Below are positions 10,801 to 21,400 of a stretch of DNA of 64,000 bases, in pieces. Location of the stretch: NCBI GenBank assembly GCA_024704765.1, contig JAKMXF010000321.1, positions 434,001-498,000 of the forward strand, read 5' to 3'. Under the pieces are notes generated by a model. That model was not told where the DNA came from, ran no database searches, and saw only the letters and a list, made by a program, of their open reading frames with translations. Each line of letters begins with the position of its first letter. Positions within the stretch are counted from its first letter, which is position 1. Source of the DNA: Oopsacas minuta (taxonomy: Eukaryota; Porifera; Hexactinellida; Lyssacinosida; Leucopsacidae). Both the position numbers and the translations under genes were made by a program.

Positions 10801-12954
10801 CTGCCCTCACTGGCAGCTCTCATATTCAGACATCTGTACAGAGACGGGAAGATGGCAACTACTATTGAAACAGATTGGTCTGCTAACTTTGCTCACATGC
10901 TAGGTATAAATACACTCAACTCACTTTATATCGAACACTGAAATTGTACAAATATAGTCCTAAGCCGTCAAAGTAACATATATTTAATAGGTAATATCCC
11001 CCTAAGTAATTATCGCGGTTCCTTGAGTTTTGATGTAACAGGAGTTTAGTGTATATAACTGCTCATAAACATTTGTCATTTATTTTGTCATTAGTTGATG
11101 CTACTATCACATTGATGACTATGTTTAGGTTTCACTGAGCCTAACTTCATTGAGCTATTGAGACTGTATCTTACAATACATGCTGATCATGAGGGAGGTA
11201 ATGTATCAGCACACACTTGTCACTTGGTAGGGAGTGCTCTCAGTGACCCTTATCTCTCTTTTGCTGCCTCTATGAATGGTTTGGCTGGTCCCCTACACGG
11301 TTTAGCTAATCAGGTAGATTGAATATATTATAGTTAATACGTCATAAGGATACTGTGGACAGTGGAATCGCCACAAACGGGGTAGTATTTTTCGGCCTCC
11401 CTAGCACCCCGTTTGCGGAGGCTACACTATACTCAATATTCGGTACAGCCGCGTAATATCCATTGAAAATTATTGATAATTAAATTTGATATAATATTAT
11501 TAAATTAGAATATCCTAATACAGACGATCTATTAGGTATTTTAACGAATTATCTTCTCCTTATGAATGCCTATATTAATAGGGATTTGTACTGGAAATGC
11601 GAGCAAGTTACTATATAGTTTTGTATCTGTTAATAGAGCCTTTGTTATTATCTATTAGGAAGTATTGGTTTGGCTTACAAAGCTACAGAAGGACTTAGGA
11701 GGCGAAGTAAGCGATGAGAAGATGAGAGAATTCATATGGCACACTCTGAATAACGGACAGGTGAGATCTGTAATATAACTTACTGATAATTGGCTTCAAA
11801 CCCGTATAACTTATTTCTACCATCATATGTTATATATTTAAGTAGAGTACATAATTATTGGGCTGTATTCTAATATTTATACACGTACAGTCAACTCCCG
11901 TTAGTTCGAACCCAGATATATCAAAATAGCCGATTAAAATCAAAGTCTTAAATTGTACGAATATATCAAAAACCTCCAAAGTAGCATAACTTTCATCGGT
12001 TATATCCAAGTACTTTTTCGCGGTCCCTTTAGCTTCGATATCACAGTAGTTGACTATAATTCTAACGTAATTCGATGTACTTAAATACATTGATCACTGA
12101 CCAAAGGATTATTGAAATATATGAATAATTGTAGAGAATTTCTTTCGATTCTTCAATCCATCTATTGTAAAGACGATTACCAATGAATCATTTTCGACAG
12201 ATAACAATCATTATTGCTACACTATGTCTATAGGTTGTACCCGGTTATGGACATGCTGTATTAAGGAAAACTGATCCCAGATACACTTGTCAGAGAGAGT
12301 TTGCTCAGAAACACCTTCCAAATGATCCTCTATTCAAGCTAGTTAGTCAGGTGTATAGAGTAGCTCCTCTTGTAATGCAAGAACACGGAAAGGCTGCTAA
12401 CCCATGGCCTAATGTAGATGCTCATTCCGGAGTTCTCCTCAAGGTATGGAATATTCTAGAATAGTTTTTAATACATGCAATGCTCTGTTGAACGATATCT
12501 AACTGATTTGAATCATAAATCGTTATTCTCGTTAATTTTACGGAAATAAACTGTATTTGCCAGTTTCCTTCATATATTCCCTTTAATTTCCCTAATTTCA
12601 ATGACGTAATCGCTTTAATAAAATAATTCAGATGTTAACCTTTTTTCACCCATGGACCGTATATCCTCTCCCATTAACGGTACAACAAATTTTTGGTATC
12701 CTGTGAACTCCCTAGTATTGTCCGGACCACCAAGGGACCATGGATCCCAAATTGGGAACCGCTGTCGTAATTGCTATGAATTCTTACTGTAGTACTACGG
12801 GCTATCAGAGATGAGCTTCTATACAGTCCTATTCGGAGTATCTCGTGCTCTCGGGGTCCTCTCCTCTCTTGTATGGGACAGAGCATTAGGACTGCCAATA
12901 GAACGTCCAAAGTCAATGACAACTGAAGCATTGCAAGCCATAGTAAAGAAATAG
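4807..12954 (+). CDS. CS: Citrate synthase, mitochondrial (11 exons)
   Basis: Condenses acetyl-CoA and oxaloacetate to citrate in the mitochondrial matrix, first step of the TCA cycle. Exons: 4807-4890, 4948-5055, 5164-5229, 8963-9004, 9342-9431, 9498-9686, 10765-10903, 11129-11313, 11659-11760, 12234-12443, 12793-12954. They sum to 1377 bases, 458 residues, close to the usual 466. The N-terminus ([16 protein letters not shown]) is basic and amphipathic like a matrix presequence. The catalytic residues are all present: His in [11 protein letters not shown], His in [14 protein letters not shown], Asp in NVDAHSG. Exon 4 has only 42 bases ([14 protein letters not shown]) and sits far from its neighbours. 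Intron 3 (5230-8962) contains two other genes and intron 6 (9687-10764) one more, all on the same strand. An AATAAA-type signal lies near 13061. Identification is certain; splice sites are read by eye from GT-AG and frame. Confidence 0.96.
5271..5413. mobile_element. Short inverted-repeat element in CS intron 3
   Basis: Ends are inverted copies: CATCCGGTAACTCGAA on the left and TTCGAGTTACCAAATG on the right, with terminal bases CAG and CTG. The layout matches the other pogo-like short elements of this window, but the sequence differs from families A and B. Confidence 0.6.
5434..5587. mobile_element. Family D short element in CS intron 3
   Basis: Begins TACTCGTACCCTCCCC and ends GTTTGGTAAGTATGG. 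The same pair of ends (an ACCCTCCC-type left end and a GGTAAGTAT or GGCAAGTAT right end) recurs at 14964-15142, 41018-41155 and 60139-60303, which shows it is a repeat family. Confidence 0.55.
5697..6995 (+). CDS. Membrane-anchored nucleoside-hydrolase-like protein, nested in CS intron 3
   Basis: Single exon, 432 residues. The first 22 residues after Met are hydrophobic ([20 protein letters not shown]) and look like a signal anchor. The segment [16 protein letters not shown] resembles the calcium-binding N-terminus of inosine-uridine nucleoside hydrolases (usually DTDxGxDDAxAL). Around residues 255-330, [18 protein letters not shown] is followed by [19 protein letters not shown] and then [11 protein letters not shown], in the order of the family's LGPLTNLA, NxxxDPEAA and thymine/isoleucine-rich strands. 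The metal-ligand aspartates are only partly kept and the family His near the C-terminus is not evident, so hydrolase activity is doubtful. The gene lies wholly inside an intron of citrate synthase, on the same strand, with its own ATG after AT-rich leader sequence. Family assignment is by pattern only; it may be an unrelated orphan. Confidence 0.55.
   Translation: MLYTVCLFIFSVFCIFTLIKLFTKKHPKHPPLYVIYQDIADVDNLYTLLLLGRVLNVSPDSPMRLVLMPRLVDLSVAPFDSERETFNLSMLIPGPLSSDSCYESELIFKDSATRIWLYLHKALGHEKRSLPLCYTMDCVRIFHGDYPIGAFAQASPSLAAIDHAVHAHDYVFFRQDLFGGIYGDVITPDDYKNWLKSVRNSKKRSELIRSEIENGFELFEFRSDSCISAAIRSLDELHSDIKLKSPGRNLRLVLLAQATSLVKLLEDRNLVTRVECIHAQYFTWSHSDNVLGEQFNIVLDRIAAENCVRIVKKYRIPFYCITTQYPSNGNAPMEFISKLEMRNKFDSNCFFALRKLWNSLKGGKAQTIFDIWVVALICNSHLFDILPVNVSFSRNQFQLQIDSTKKSKIFTATDSSVQNTRLLVDWMESHIF
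7376..8728 (+). CDS. Coiled-coil and NHL-repeat protein (TRIM-like without RING), nested in CS intron 3
   Basis: Single exon, 450 residues. Residues 20-130 form a charged coiled coil. From about residue 190 to the end there are NHL-type beta-propeller repeats: [29 protein letters not shown], then [25 protein letters not shown], and a last [14 protein letters not shown] propellers bind RNA or protein in the TRIM2/3/32/71 and LIN-41 proteins. There is no RING finger or B-box here, so ubiquitin-ligase activity is not expected. It could instead act as a scaffold or a receptor-type adaptor. The second gene inside citrate synthase intron 3, it lies 380 bases after the first and 234 bases before CS exon 4. 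Confidence 0.8.
   Translation: MYRPSSEHKAIYHDLEFKQLRATMSASFRELHKKLDEREAVLGDTLESTFKRNSERKKKRNAELEKLRKTYEMVETNLSETSLVDTGLEALKPIQTRIIELEKEGNVIQFGWDTSTLEQAINELGSFMVMSGSGREEELFHDHVGNGSPISPPRNDVEIHNSIPDYVTDEPRDYLQISEPLLSVGMTGGDPGQLKSSCGLAVDDLSKRIFVADYKNRRIQIFTFDGNCLAEFGESELFEPYGLCVRGDTIYVTDLGHNAYLSFSIKSQKLLSKTGSEGEANGQFDVPYGIDIDSDTKLIYVCDCLNNRVSLFDQTSNQFRRNIGSNLLHLPNDVKITESSVFVLDQNTVCIHNFDKATGAKLSSFISRGPDKQVEFAYFFCIDRHGNMILSDRDQNCLKVFSPTGVTICIVGEKGDEPGQFHYPEGIALRSDGKIVSVCSEKTRNILQIL
9089..9276. mobile_element. Family A inverted-repeat element in CS intron 4
   Basis: Left end CAATCAACTCCTGCTATATC, with internal GAAGCTCAAGG and GGTTTGGGACCAT shared with other copies, and right end TTTTGACTGCA. Ends are partly decayed. 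Confidence 0.55.
9821..9957. repeat. Fold-back element with 34-base inverted arms in CS intron 6
   Basis: The arm at 9821-9854 and the reverse complement of the arm at 9924-9957 agree at 30 of 34 positions by my count. The spacer is about 69 bases. It is unlike the CAGT-ended families of the window. It may be a separate small transposable element or a transcribed hairpin. Confidence 0.7.
10137..10445 (+). CDS. Ubiquitin-like protein with C-terminal CAAX box, nested in CS intron 6
   Basis: Single exon, 102 residues from the first ATG. Residues 2-75 are a ubiquitin fold, beginning [16 protein letters not shown] and including [19 protein letters not shown], close to ubiquitin itself in the first strand. 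There is no di-glycine processing site at the end of the fold. Instead, a Ser/Gln-rich linker leads to GGSCCAYI, a CAAX-type prenylation signal; the preceding Cys could be palmitoylated. This layout matches UBL3/MUB proteins, which are prenylated and sit at the plasma membrane, where UBL3 sorts cargo into small extracellular vesicles. However, the fold is more ubiquitin-like than UBL3, so orthology is uncertain. An upstream GTG-initiated extension of three codons is ignored. Confidence 0.78.
   Translation: MDVQVKTLTGQTTSIRISEEDTVHEFKSRIKLTSISYPSHLQELYYNGEMLDNESKLKECNIKDGAQVDVRMKVELGRDPSNTESRPQSQSSQSGGSCCAYI
11361..11428. mobile_element. Family F inverted-repeat element in CS intron 8
   Basis: CAGTGGAATCGCCACAAACG on the left and CCGTTTGCGGAGGCTACACT on the right form terminal inverted repeats. 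The same ends occur at 29450-29523 and 48717-48866. Confidence 0.6.
11887..12057. mobile_element. Family A inverted-repeat element in CS intron 9
   Basis: A nearly full-length copy, about 170 bases. Left end CAGTCAACTCCCGTTAGTTC, right end CAGTAGTTGACTATA, with the shared internal TCGCGGTCCCTTTAGCTTCG. TA flanks fit a Tc1/mariner-pogo target. Confidence 0.7.
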
Positions 12955-13544
12955 AGTATGCGTTACTAGAGATTATTACAGTATATCTTAGATTTATCTG
13001 ATCTGATAGTATTATAGTTTGACAGTTCAATCAAGCTAGGGTAATTATCCAAATATATTAAATAAAATGTTATTTCCTCTCTGCTGTGAAACGATGTTAC
13101 TCATATGTGGAATCTCGTTAATACGAACACCATGGATGGTCAAAAATGTGTTCGCTTTATCCGGAGTAATGGCAATCGAATACCCATTATAGGGACCTGG
13201 TTTTGTGTAAATATGCGTTCATCTTTATCAGGAAATTCGTATTAACCCTGTGTTCTATGAGATTCCACGGTATAATATTGAATAGTAATGGATTAGAGTC
13301 AACTCCTGTTATATCGATGCTCAAGGAACCGATATAGTTACTCCGATATAAGCAACGAAATTTGTTTGACGGTTTGGGACCATATTTGTACTATTTCAAA
13401 CTTTGACATATGCGGGTATTTAGCTATATCCACTTATATATAACGGAGGATGACTGTAATTGGGACGTTTTCGAAGAAAATATATACAGCCAAACCAGTT
13501 TTCTTACTAATTTTACTTATAGTATAAACTTGCTATTCAGTAGA
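12955..13544. other. Intergenic, citrate synthase to enkurin
   Basis: Contains the CS 3' UTR with an AATAAA near 13061, a palindromic repeat remnant at about 13110-13265 whose ends read ATCTCGTTAATACGAAC and ATTCGTATTAACCCTG, and a family A element at 13296-13458 that lies within 90 bases of the enkurin start. Confidence 0.6.
13296..13458. mobile_element. Family A inverted-repeat element upstream of enkurin
   Basis: Left end AGTCAACTCCTGTTATATCG, right end GGAGGATGACTGTA. It shares the internal GGTTTGGGACCATATTTGTA with the copy at 9089-9276. The open frame running through it into the enkurin frame is fortuitous. Confidence 0.65.
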
Positions 13545-14345
13545 ATGTACGGTGGTAGACACCCAATAGAACAACCAGAGGAGAGTATCTACAAGCTAAT
13601 CCCTCATACCCCTCCTGCTATCTACAAAGCTCCTAGATACAAATCTGTCCATGCAGACAGAGTACAGAAACAACTAAAAACTAATAAAATGCAAACAAAA
13701 ACAATGGGACCAGCTAAAGTAACGCAACCCGATACACAAAACTATCTCAAGAAGAACTCTATTGCGAATATGAAACCGCCTAGAAGATCTTCTGATGAAT
13801 TCGAGAGAGACACAACTCACAAACCGCCTGTACCTAAACACGATGAGCGACCCCTCATGGGTACTAAGACTGATAAGAACTTTATCAAATCCAATGCAAT
13901 GGAGAACATCAACTCAACTGCTAAAAAGTCCGATCCTAAATACGTAGACTCCCCTTCTGGTACCTCACATACACTGGACCCATCGGGACTTGTACCGAAA
14001 TATGTCATGAAACGGGACTACGGTAAAGTGCCTGGCTACTTAGAAAAACGAAAAGATGAGCGAATACAAGCACAAGAATCATATGATCATTTCGTCATAG
14101 AGCAACAGAAAGCTGGAGCTCTAAAACAGCTGAGCGATAAAGATAGACAAGCAGTTATAGAGGGTCTAAAGAAAAACTGGGAAGATCTATATAAACAGTA
14201 TCAGGGGCTATCTGTAGTGACAGACACAGCTCCTAAAAAGGCTAGGAAAGAGAGATTAGAAGCTGATATGAAACGACTTGAGAAAGATATCGAGATTATG
14301 GAGGGACACAAGATTATCTATGTATCTACTGATGACGTAGAATAG
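13545..14345 (+). CDS. ENKUR: Enkurin
   Basis: Single exon, 266 residues; human enkurin has 256. Enkurin is a microtubule inner protein of motile cilia and sperm flagella that also binds calmodulin and TRPC channels. The N-terminus has SIYKLIPHTPP, the middle has KTMGPAKV followed by the proline-rich KPPVPKHD (candidate SH3 ligand), and the C-terminal enkurin domain has VPGYLEKRKDE, GLKKNWEDLYKQYQGL, and PKKARKERLEADMKRLEKDI. The frame continues 45 codons upstream, but that part is family A element sequence, so I start at the ATG at 13545 (MYGGRHP). Its presence implies ciliated or flagellated cells. Confidence 0.93.
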   Translation: MYGGRHPIEQPEESIYKLIPHTPPAIYKAPRYKSVHADRVQKQLKTNKMQTKTMGPAKVTQPDTQNYLKKNSIANMKPPRRSSDEFERDTTHKPPVPKHDERPLMGTKTDKNFIKSNAMENINSTAKKSDPKYVDSPSGTSHTLDPSGLVPKYVMKRDYGKVPGYLEKRKDERIQAQESYDHFVIEQQKAGALKQLSDKDRQAVIEGLKKNWEDLYKQYQGLSVVTDTAPKKARKERLEADMKRLEKDIEIMEGHKIIYVSTDDVE

Positions 14346-14634
14346 TTAAGTATGTTAATATTACTCGTTACAGTAAGCCAGCAATAGTCACTTATACTCA
14401 CACATTATAATATATTTGATTTGACTTGCAACTACGTGTATTCTCTTATCCAAGCGTTGTCCCATGCCAAAGCCAAAATCTTTGAACTTTGTACTTGATC
14501 TGGCAACCCTGTTTACCCCGCTAAACTGGGCAACAATTGGTTAAATGTTATCTTAAAATCTTAACAACCGAAATTGTATTATGGTATTAGATTATTAGCT
14601 TGTTATTATGTGCGTTACTTCGTGAGATATATAT

Positions 14635-17316
14635 ATGGCTAGCAAAGGAAATACAATTAAAAGAAAGAATAGTTTTCCTCCCTCAATATACACGCTTGGA
14701 TTGGATAAACTTTTGGATAAGATTTGTGAAGATAATTCTGATTCTGAAAACTATGTCATTGAAAGAGAGAAAGTGACAACTTTCGCAGAGAAGATATCTT
14801 CAGAAATCAAAACATTTAAGGACACTATAAAAGAGAAAGACAATGAAATAATTCAACTTAACAAGCAGGTGAATTATAATTTTATAGCTATCCTATATAT
14901 CTTTTCTAATTAACGGATTCATAATCATAGCCATTTCATAGCAACCAATATTATACGAATAAATACTTAACAACCCTCTCTACAAATTTCCCGGGATTTT
15001 CCTTACCAAATCCTAAGTTCTCAATATTTTCCAGGCATATCACGCGTTTCCTCCTATTCCACTCGAAGATAAAACTTCCAAGAAATTTTAAGATTTAACC
15101 TTGATAGGACGTAATTAACGGGACGGGAGGGTTGTCAAGTATGTGGATAGTTGTTCGTTTATATCCTTATAATATTCTCTCTATAGTTGAGTTCTTCGCT
15201 TCAAGAAAATAAATCGAAAGAAAATAAACTGAATGAAGAATTAAAATCTAATAGAAGAGAGCTAGCACGTCTCCAGTCCAAAGTACAAAGAATTGAGAAT
15301 GAAACTGAAAAGCTAAACAAACTAAAGAAAGAGCTTCAAGAAGATAACAATAACATTACAATAAAAATGAACTGGGCTCAGAACCGTTTGAAAACAGAGC
15401 TAGAAACACACGTAACCTGTAAATCAGAGCTAGAGGTAACTCAACGTAAACTTAAACAGGTTACAGAAGAGAAGGAACAAATACACAGTGAGTTTAAGAA
15501 TATTATTTTACAGTATGAAAATAATACAGATGTACAGAGAATAGGTGATAAAGATAAGGGAGGTGTTAATCTACAGAAAGAAGTTATAGATGGACTTAAG
15601 AGTGAGTTAGATTCTTGTAAGGGAGAATTGAGGGGAGTTTGTGAGAGAGAAGATGGACTGAGAGAACAGATCGCTAAATTGGGAGATGAGAAACTGTATT
15701 TTATAAAACAAACAGAAAAGGTGAATTAAGTAATACAAATAGTTTCAGTTAATTAATCCAGTTAACTGCCGTTATAGCGAATTGTACAAATATGGTCCCA
15801 AACCCGCAAACCCGTCAAAGCAACATTTCATAGGTTATGTCGAAGTAATTATCGCGGTCCCTAGAGCTTCATATAACGGGAATTGACTACATTTAAATGA
15901 TTGATTAGTAGAATTAGTCATTCTTCGAATATAAACTTTACTTCTTTTTGTGTTTAGGGAGAAAAATGGAAACAAAAGAGTGAACAATTCAAATCAGAGT
16001 TAGAGCTTTTAAGAACTCAGTTTAATTTCCAGAAAGAAGATACGAAAGCTGTAAAAGAAAATTGCACTGAATTAAGAGGGAAGAATAAATCCTTATCCGA
16101 CATTAATCAGATGCAACAGAAGAAATTAGCACAACAAGAGAATAAACTTGAAAAGTTGAACTTAAGATATGACACTTTATCAAATGAACAAACACAGTTA
16201 AAAGCAGAGATTACTTCGGTTAAAAATGAGTTTATTGTTTCTGAACAAACTTGTAACGATCTTAAACAGGGTTATACCGCAATGTCTAAAGAGAATGAAG
16301 AATTAATCGCGAAATGTCACGAGTTCAGTGAACAAACACTCAGATATAATTGTAAAATTGAAAATGAGAAACGTTTAGAACAAACTATAGAATCTTTAAA
16401 ACTTGATTTTGAGAGTTGTAATAAAAATTATTTAAATTTACAGAATCAAGTCAAAGAACTGTTGGAAAGGAATGAGACATTAACAACAAACTTGGAAACT
16501 TTAACCCATTCGAACTCAAAAATTGAACATACAAACATAGAACTTGAATCTAACTTAAAATCATTAAAAGAACAATTAGATAATTCTGAAAAATTAACTG
16601 AGAAATTAACTATAAATTCTGAGAAAAAAGAAGCTATTTTGAAGTTGGAAGTAAATAAACAAAATGCTTTATTGCAGGAGAAAGATACAAACTTGAAAAT
16701 ATTACAGCAAAAATTAAACGAACAAAAAAACGAGAAGAAAATAATCGAAAAGAAACAGACTCAAATCATGCGAGATATTTCCAAACTTGTCAAAGCTCAA
16801 GCCGATAAACTTGGCTCGATGGAACGAATCCAAGAGGAGCCTCCTTTGACCCCCGCCTCTAAGCGGTCCTGCTCCACCCCAACACTAGCACACTCTGAAA
16901 TCGACAAAGATGAAAATATTTCAGTTTTATTTGAAACAATCAACAACTTTGCTGTAAAGATAGAACGTTTACAACTTGAATTAAACCAGAAAAAGGACAA
17001 AATTACTTTTCAAGAAGATCACCTGAAACAGCTAACGAAAGAGCTACAGAAAAAGGCTAGAATTATGCAAAACATAGTCAATCGTAGTGACAATCCGCGA
17101 ATGAAATCTCCTACTCAATCTTCCAATATGTATGAACTAACAGATGGACTGAGTTATGAAAGAACTCTACAACAACAAGTTTTAGTAGAAGATACTCTCA
17201 TGCGAAATATTGCACTTCAAGCCAGCTTAGATGTCGTAACGAAACAAGCGGAGGTTTTACAACAGGAAAATTCAAATTTGAGAAGTCTTATCGGAGGTTC
17301 TAGGCATCTAGATTAG
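14635..17316 (+). CDS. CCDC186: CCDC186-like coiled-coil protein (3 exons)
   Basis: Exons 14635-14868, 15187-15720 and 15958-17316, all phase 0, give 708 residues that are almost entirely heptad-type coiled coil. The family call rests on three places: NWAQNRLKTELETHVTCKSE in the N-terminal third, the C-terminal KITFQEDHLKQLTKELQKKA, and the block VLVEDTLMRNIALQASLDV, which correspond in order to conserved parts of CCDC186. CCDC186 acts with RAB2 and EARP/HID1 at the trans-Golgi in making dense-core vesicles. A Ser/Pro-rich stretch (TPASKRSCSTPT) before the C-terminal block may be a phosphorylated hinge. Intron 1 holds a family D element and intron 2 a family A element. Other long golgins share composition, so I rely on the C-terminal motif. 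Confidence 0.8.
14964..15142. mobile_element. Family D element in CCDC186-like intron 1
   Basis: Left end TACTTAACAACCCTCTC, right end GGGAGGGTTGTCAAGTATG, which are inverted copies. The element fills most of the intron. Confidence 0.65.
15759..15891. mobile_element. Family A element in CCDC186-like intron 2
   Basis: Left end CAGTTAACTGCCGTTATAGC, internal TTATCGCGGTCCCTAGAGCT, right end ACGGGAATTGACTAC. It occupies more than half of the 237-base intron. Confidence 0.65.
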
Positions 17317-18463
17317 CTCATATTTCACTCACATGGATATATATGCAGAATAATGTAAAGCGACTGCATACGTTATCTTAATGAAATTTGTTTTGTAATT
17401 CTAATATGATCTAATTTGAAGTTTTATTGCAATATTTCTCATCCTTAAATGGCTACATACGTATTGGGGCTATTCCTGCTGAATTCTTAATATAGTATAC
17501 CACAGTATTGCTTATTCCACAGATATAAATATGAAAATGAACCTGGTACCTCTATATTTAATTTGCTTATTATATCTTTTATAAAGCATTATTCTCTCCT
17601 TGTCCTTCTGGGTTGATTTGGTTGCCAAACTTCTTGGATATATCTAATACAACCTCGATTATCCAAACTCGTACACTGTACTAGTCACTAATTATTACAT
17701 TGTATTCACTAAACACACTGTCTTACCAAATTCATTCAAAATTAGTAAAATTACAACCAAATATGGCATGACCTTATTTACTGTAGGAGATGGTGCGGCT
17801 GGTCATGTTTCTACGGGACCAACTTTAGATTGATTAGCACAGTGAGTATAGAGTAACTGGTCCAATTCAATCGTTCTTCATACAAGCCTATTTATTGATG
17901 TTTGACTCTCAACCGAATACGTCCTGCAAAATATTAACAGTATTCGATAAAGTATTCATGAATACTGACCGTATCATAAAATAGTACGCAGTGTATGTCT
18001 ACTCATAAGTTAAGTAGCTGAATAGGAAGTTCCCAAACAAGAGGAAAACTGGGAAATGTTAATATGATCACAATGTTATATTTTAATTTATAACTCGACT
18101 GTAATCAAATATATTTCTGGATTATTTTTCAGAATTTCCACTTTCTCTCACAAACTTTGACTTAGGAATCCTTTTCCACTATCAGATGCTTTTATCTTTA
18201 TATTCCAAGGGTCACATTTGGAGGTGAGAGACTAGGTTTCTACGCTCTTATGTATACTTATCCAGACCAATCCGTGGCTGTCTTAATTCGAAATATTTCC
18301 AAAGTCATAATTTCGTGTAAATTTCTAAAATGTAAAATATGGAAAGCTACGGAAGATCGCAGACTATTTACTGTATACAATAATATATGTATGAAACTAT
18401 GTTTATTGAGTAATTACTGTATTCATAATAGCACAAACACACAGTTAGATACTAAATAAATAT
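17317..18463. other. Intergenic, CCDC186-like to USP gene
   Basis: About 1.15 kb of AT-rich sequence. A short open frame at 18250-18459 has no recognisable content. Low-complexity inverted-repeat remnants may be present near 17650-17700 (ACCTCGATTATCC type). I see no RNA gene or conserved exon. Confidence 0.5.
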
Positions 18464-21400
18464 ATGTCATCTTCTCCTACACAACCTGAGATAGAGCTAG
18501 AGAAGAGCTCTCCATTGAAAGCTAAAGGAGACGGGGAGAATGGACAAGAAGAAGTGGAAAACCTAATTCCTCCAGAAGAAAATGGTAAAACAATAAATTC
18601 GAATGATTTAGGATCGACAGAAGCTCAAACGGAAGGAGACATGACTCAGAGTGACCCAACTAATCCAAGTGAAGGTGATCAACATGATACGAATGAGGTT
18701 GAACAACCTGAACGTAGTGACCCCTCTAGTCAGAACGGAAATGCCGACGATATCATGGATACCACAAACATCCCGCCGGAAGTAGAGAACCAAGCTGACG
18801 ACGTGCAGGTCAATGGAGTAGCTGAAAAGGAGAATTCTAAAGCTGATGACGTAGATTCGGATCCAGAGGATAATCCTGTGATTATAGAAGCTCCTACTTA
18901 TGATTTACAGAAATCTGAGATACAAGCTCAGCTATCCAAACCCTTGCTAAGTGGACAGAAATGGTACCTTATACACATACGTTGGTTCAAACAATGGAAG
19001 CGTTATGTCGGGTATGATAACTGGGATAAAAGTAGTGCGGGAGAAGAGGTAGGACGACCTGGTCCGATTGACAACACCAGTCTCCTGGAACATGCTAAAC
19101 TACGTCGTCATCAAGTAGATGAGATAGATTATAAACTGGTTCCAGAGGACGCTTGGAAGAAACTGGCCTCTTGGTACGGGCTAGCCCCTGATTCACGGGC
19201 TATATCCCGTCGTGTTGTGGAGTATGGGAAGTTTGTGAAGCAATGCAAAGTGGAAATCTATCCTCTGGAATTGAAGGCTTGTCTATTCCCCAAAGAGAGT
19301 GACTTTAAGATCGTACGGATATCTCGTTGTGACACTATTCGTGTCTTAGAAAAGAAAATACGAAAAGCTTTCAGCATAGAACAAAGCAAAGAAGTCCGTG
19401 TTTATAATCGATACATGACGTACACATACGAGCTAATTAAAGATCTGAACCTCGAAGCACAAGATGTAGGTCTGTTTGATGGACAATGTGTTCTTCTAGA
19501 AGTTCAAAACCAAGACGCATCCTGGCCGCGGACTAACCACGCTACTCGTAGCATGCAGATGCCATCTAACGCCGGTGTTACGACACGATCTCAGGCCCAT
19601 TCAACATACTCTTCTACTAATAGTAACTACAACTATCCATATTCTAATAATTATGGATATTATTCGGGTAGACAGCCTACTACACCAGGACTGTGTGGTC
19701 TATCTAATTTAGGAAATACTTGCTTTATGAATTCAGGCCTCCAGTGTCTGATCCATATACCTCCCCTGATCGAGTATTTCGAGAACGATACATACTTGAA
19801 AGAGATAAACACGAAAAATCCGCTCGGTATGAAAGGAGAGCTAGCCAAGTCATTCGGTGAGCTCATCAAGGCCATGTGGTCCGGAGACTACGCCTATTTA
19901 GCCCCTAGAGACTACAAACTGACTGTAGGTAAGTTTGCACCAACTTTCTCAGGCTACGCGCAACAGGACTCCCAAGAACACATATCTTTCCTACTGGACG
20001 GATTACACGAAGATTTGAATAGAGTAATGAACAAACCTTATATAGAGCTTAAGGAGTTAGACAAGCCTGATGATATAGCTGCACAGGAATCATGGGATAG
20101 ACATTTGATGAGAAATAAGTCTATCATAGTAGATACATTCCAAGGACAGTACAAATCAACTCTAGTATGTCCTGAGTGTAATAAAGTTTCTATTACATTT
20201 GATCCATTCATGTATCTATCACTACCGCTTCCTATCAAGAAAACGCGAAACATTAAGCTAACTTTAATAACGCTCAATCCTGCTAACAGACCCACAATAT
20301 TCAAAGTTAAAATACCTAAGAACAGCAGTGTAGCAGAGCTTTGCGAGGAACTATATAAGCTCTGTGGTATTGAGGCTGATCGTCTAGTTGTATGCGATGT
20401 GTATAGTCACCGTTTCCATAAGATATTTGAGCATTCAGAATCCGTGAATGGTATAACGGAAAGAGACGATATATTCGTATACGAAACACCTATTAGCTCT
20501 ATGGATGATTCTGATCTAATATGCCTGCCAATGTATAACCGTGAGCTACGTCGTACTCAATACACTAGCATTGGTACACATTCCTATGTCCATCATTATC
20601 TCTTCGGTATGCCATTAGTTCTTCCTATACCTAGAGATAAAACTACATACAAAGATCTATACAAGATATGTGTGTATTTCATGAGCAGATATATCATTAT
20701 ACCCGAAGATTATAAAGTTCAGTTAAAACAGGCTGCGCAGGCAGAACAAGCTAAAGATGATGTTGATATGGAAAACTCTGATTCTGGTAATGATAGTGAC
20801 GATAAGGAAGATAAGAAATCAAACACAGATATTCAGGATGGTACTATTGATACAAACAATGATCCAGAAACAGGAGGGGATGAGAATCCAATCGAAGATG
20901 AAGCTGTCAGATCGAAACCGGATTCAGATGATGAACCTGTCGGTGAAATGGAAGTCGAAGGAGCTTCAGCCCAGTCCACATCCTCTTACGCATACGTCCC
21001 AGACGATTTTGACATCTCTCAATACCCCGCAGACATGTTCAAACTAAAACTAGTGAATGCATACGGATCTGCCGAGATGGGAGAGCTACGTGATGACGAG
21101 AATTGTTTGAAACTTTTCAACAGATCAGTTATTGCTATGGAATGGAACTCAAAGTATAGACATTTCTACAGTGAATCTTCACTAAGAGATATTTCTGAAG
21201 ATGAAAGTGTACACAAGAAAGACATAAAAAGAGAAATCCACTTGGCTGATTGTATCAAATTATTCACTGAGAAGGAAATATTATCAAAAGATGATCCATG
21301 GTATTGTCCAGTATGTGAGGACTTCAGGCAAGCATCTAAACAACTAGAATTATGGAAAATACCTGATTGTCTAGTAATTCACCTAAAACGCTTTTCATAT

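Noticed and set aside
13410..13544. N-terminal extension of the enkurin frame
   Set aside because: Encoded largely by a family A transposable element; enkurin proteins begin near the next ATG.
18250..18459. 69-codon frame directly upstream of the USP gene
   Set aside because: Ends just before the USP ATG, no domain, probably 5' leader.
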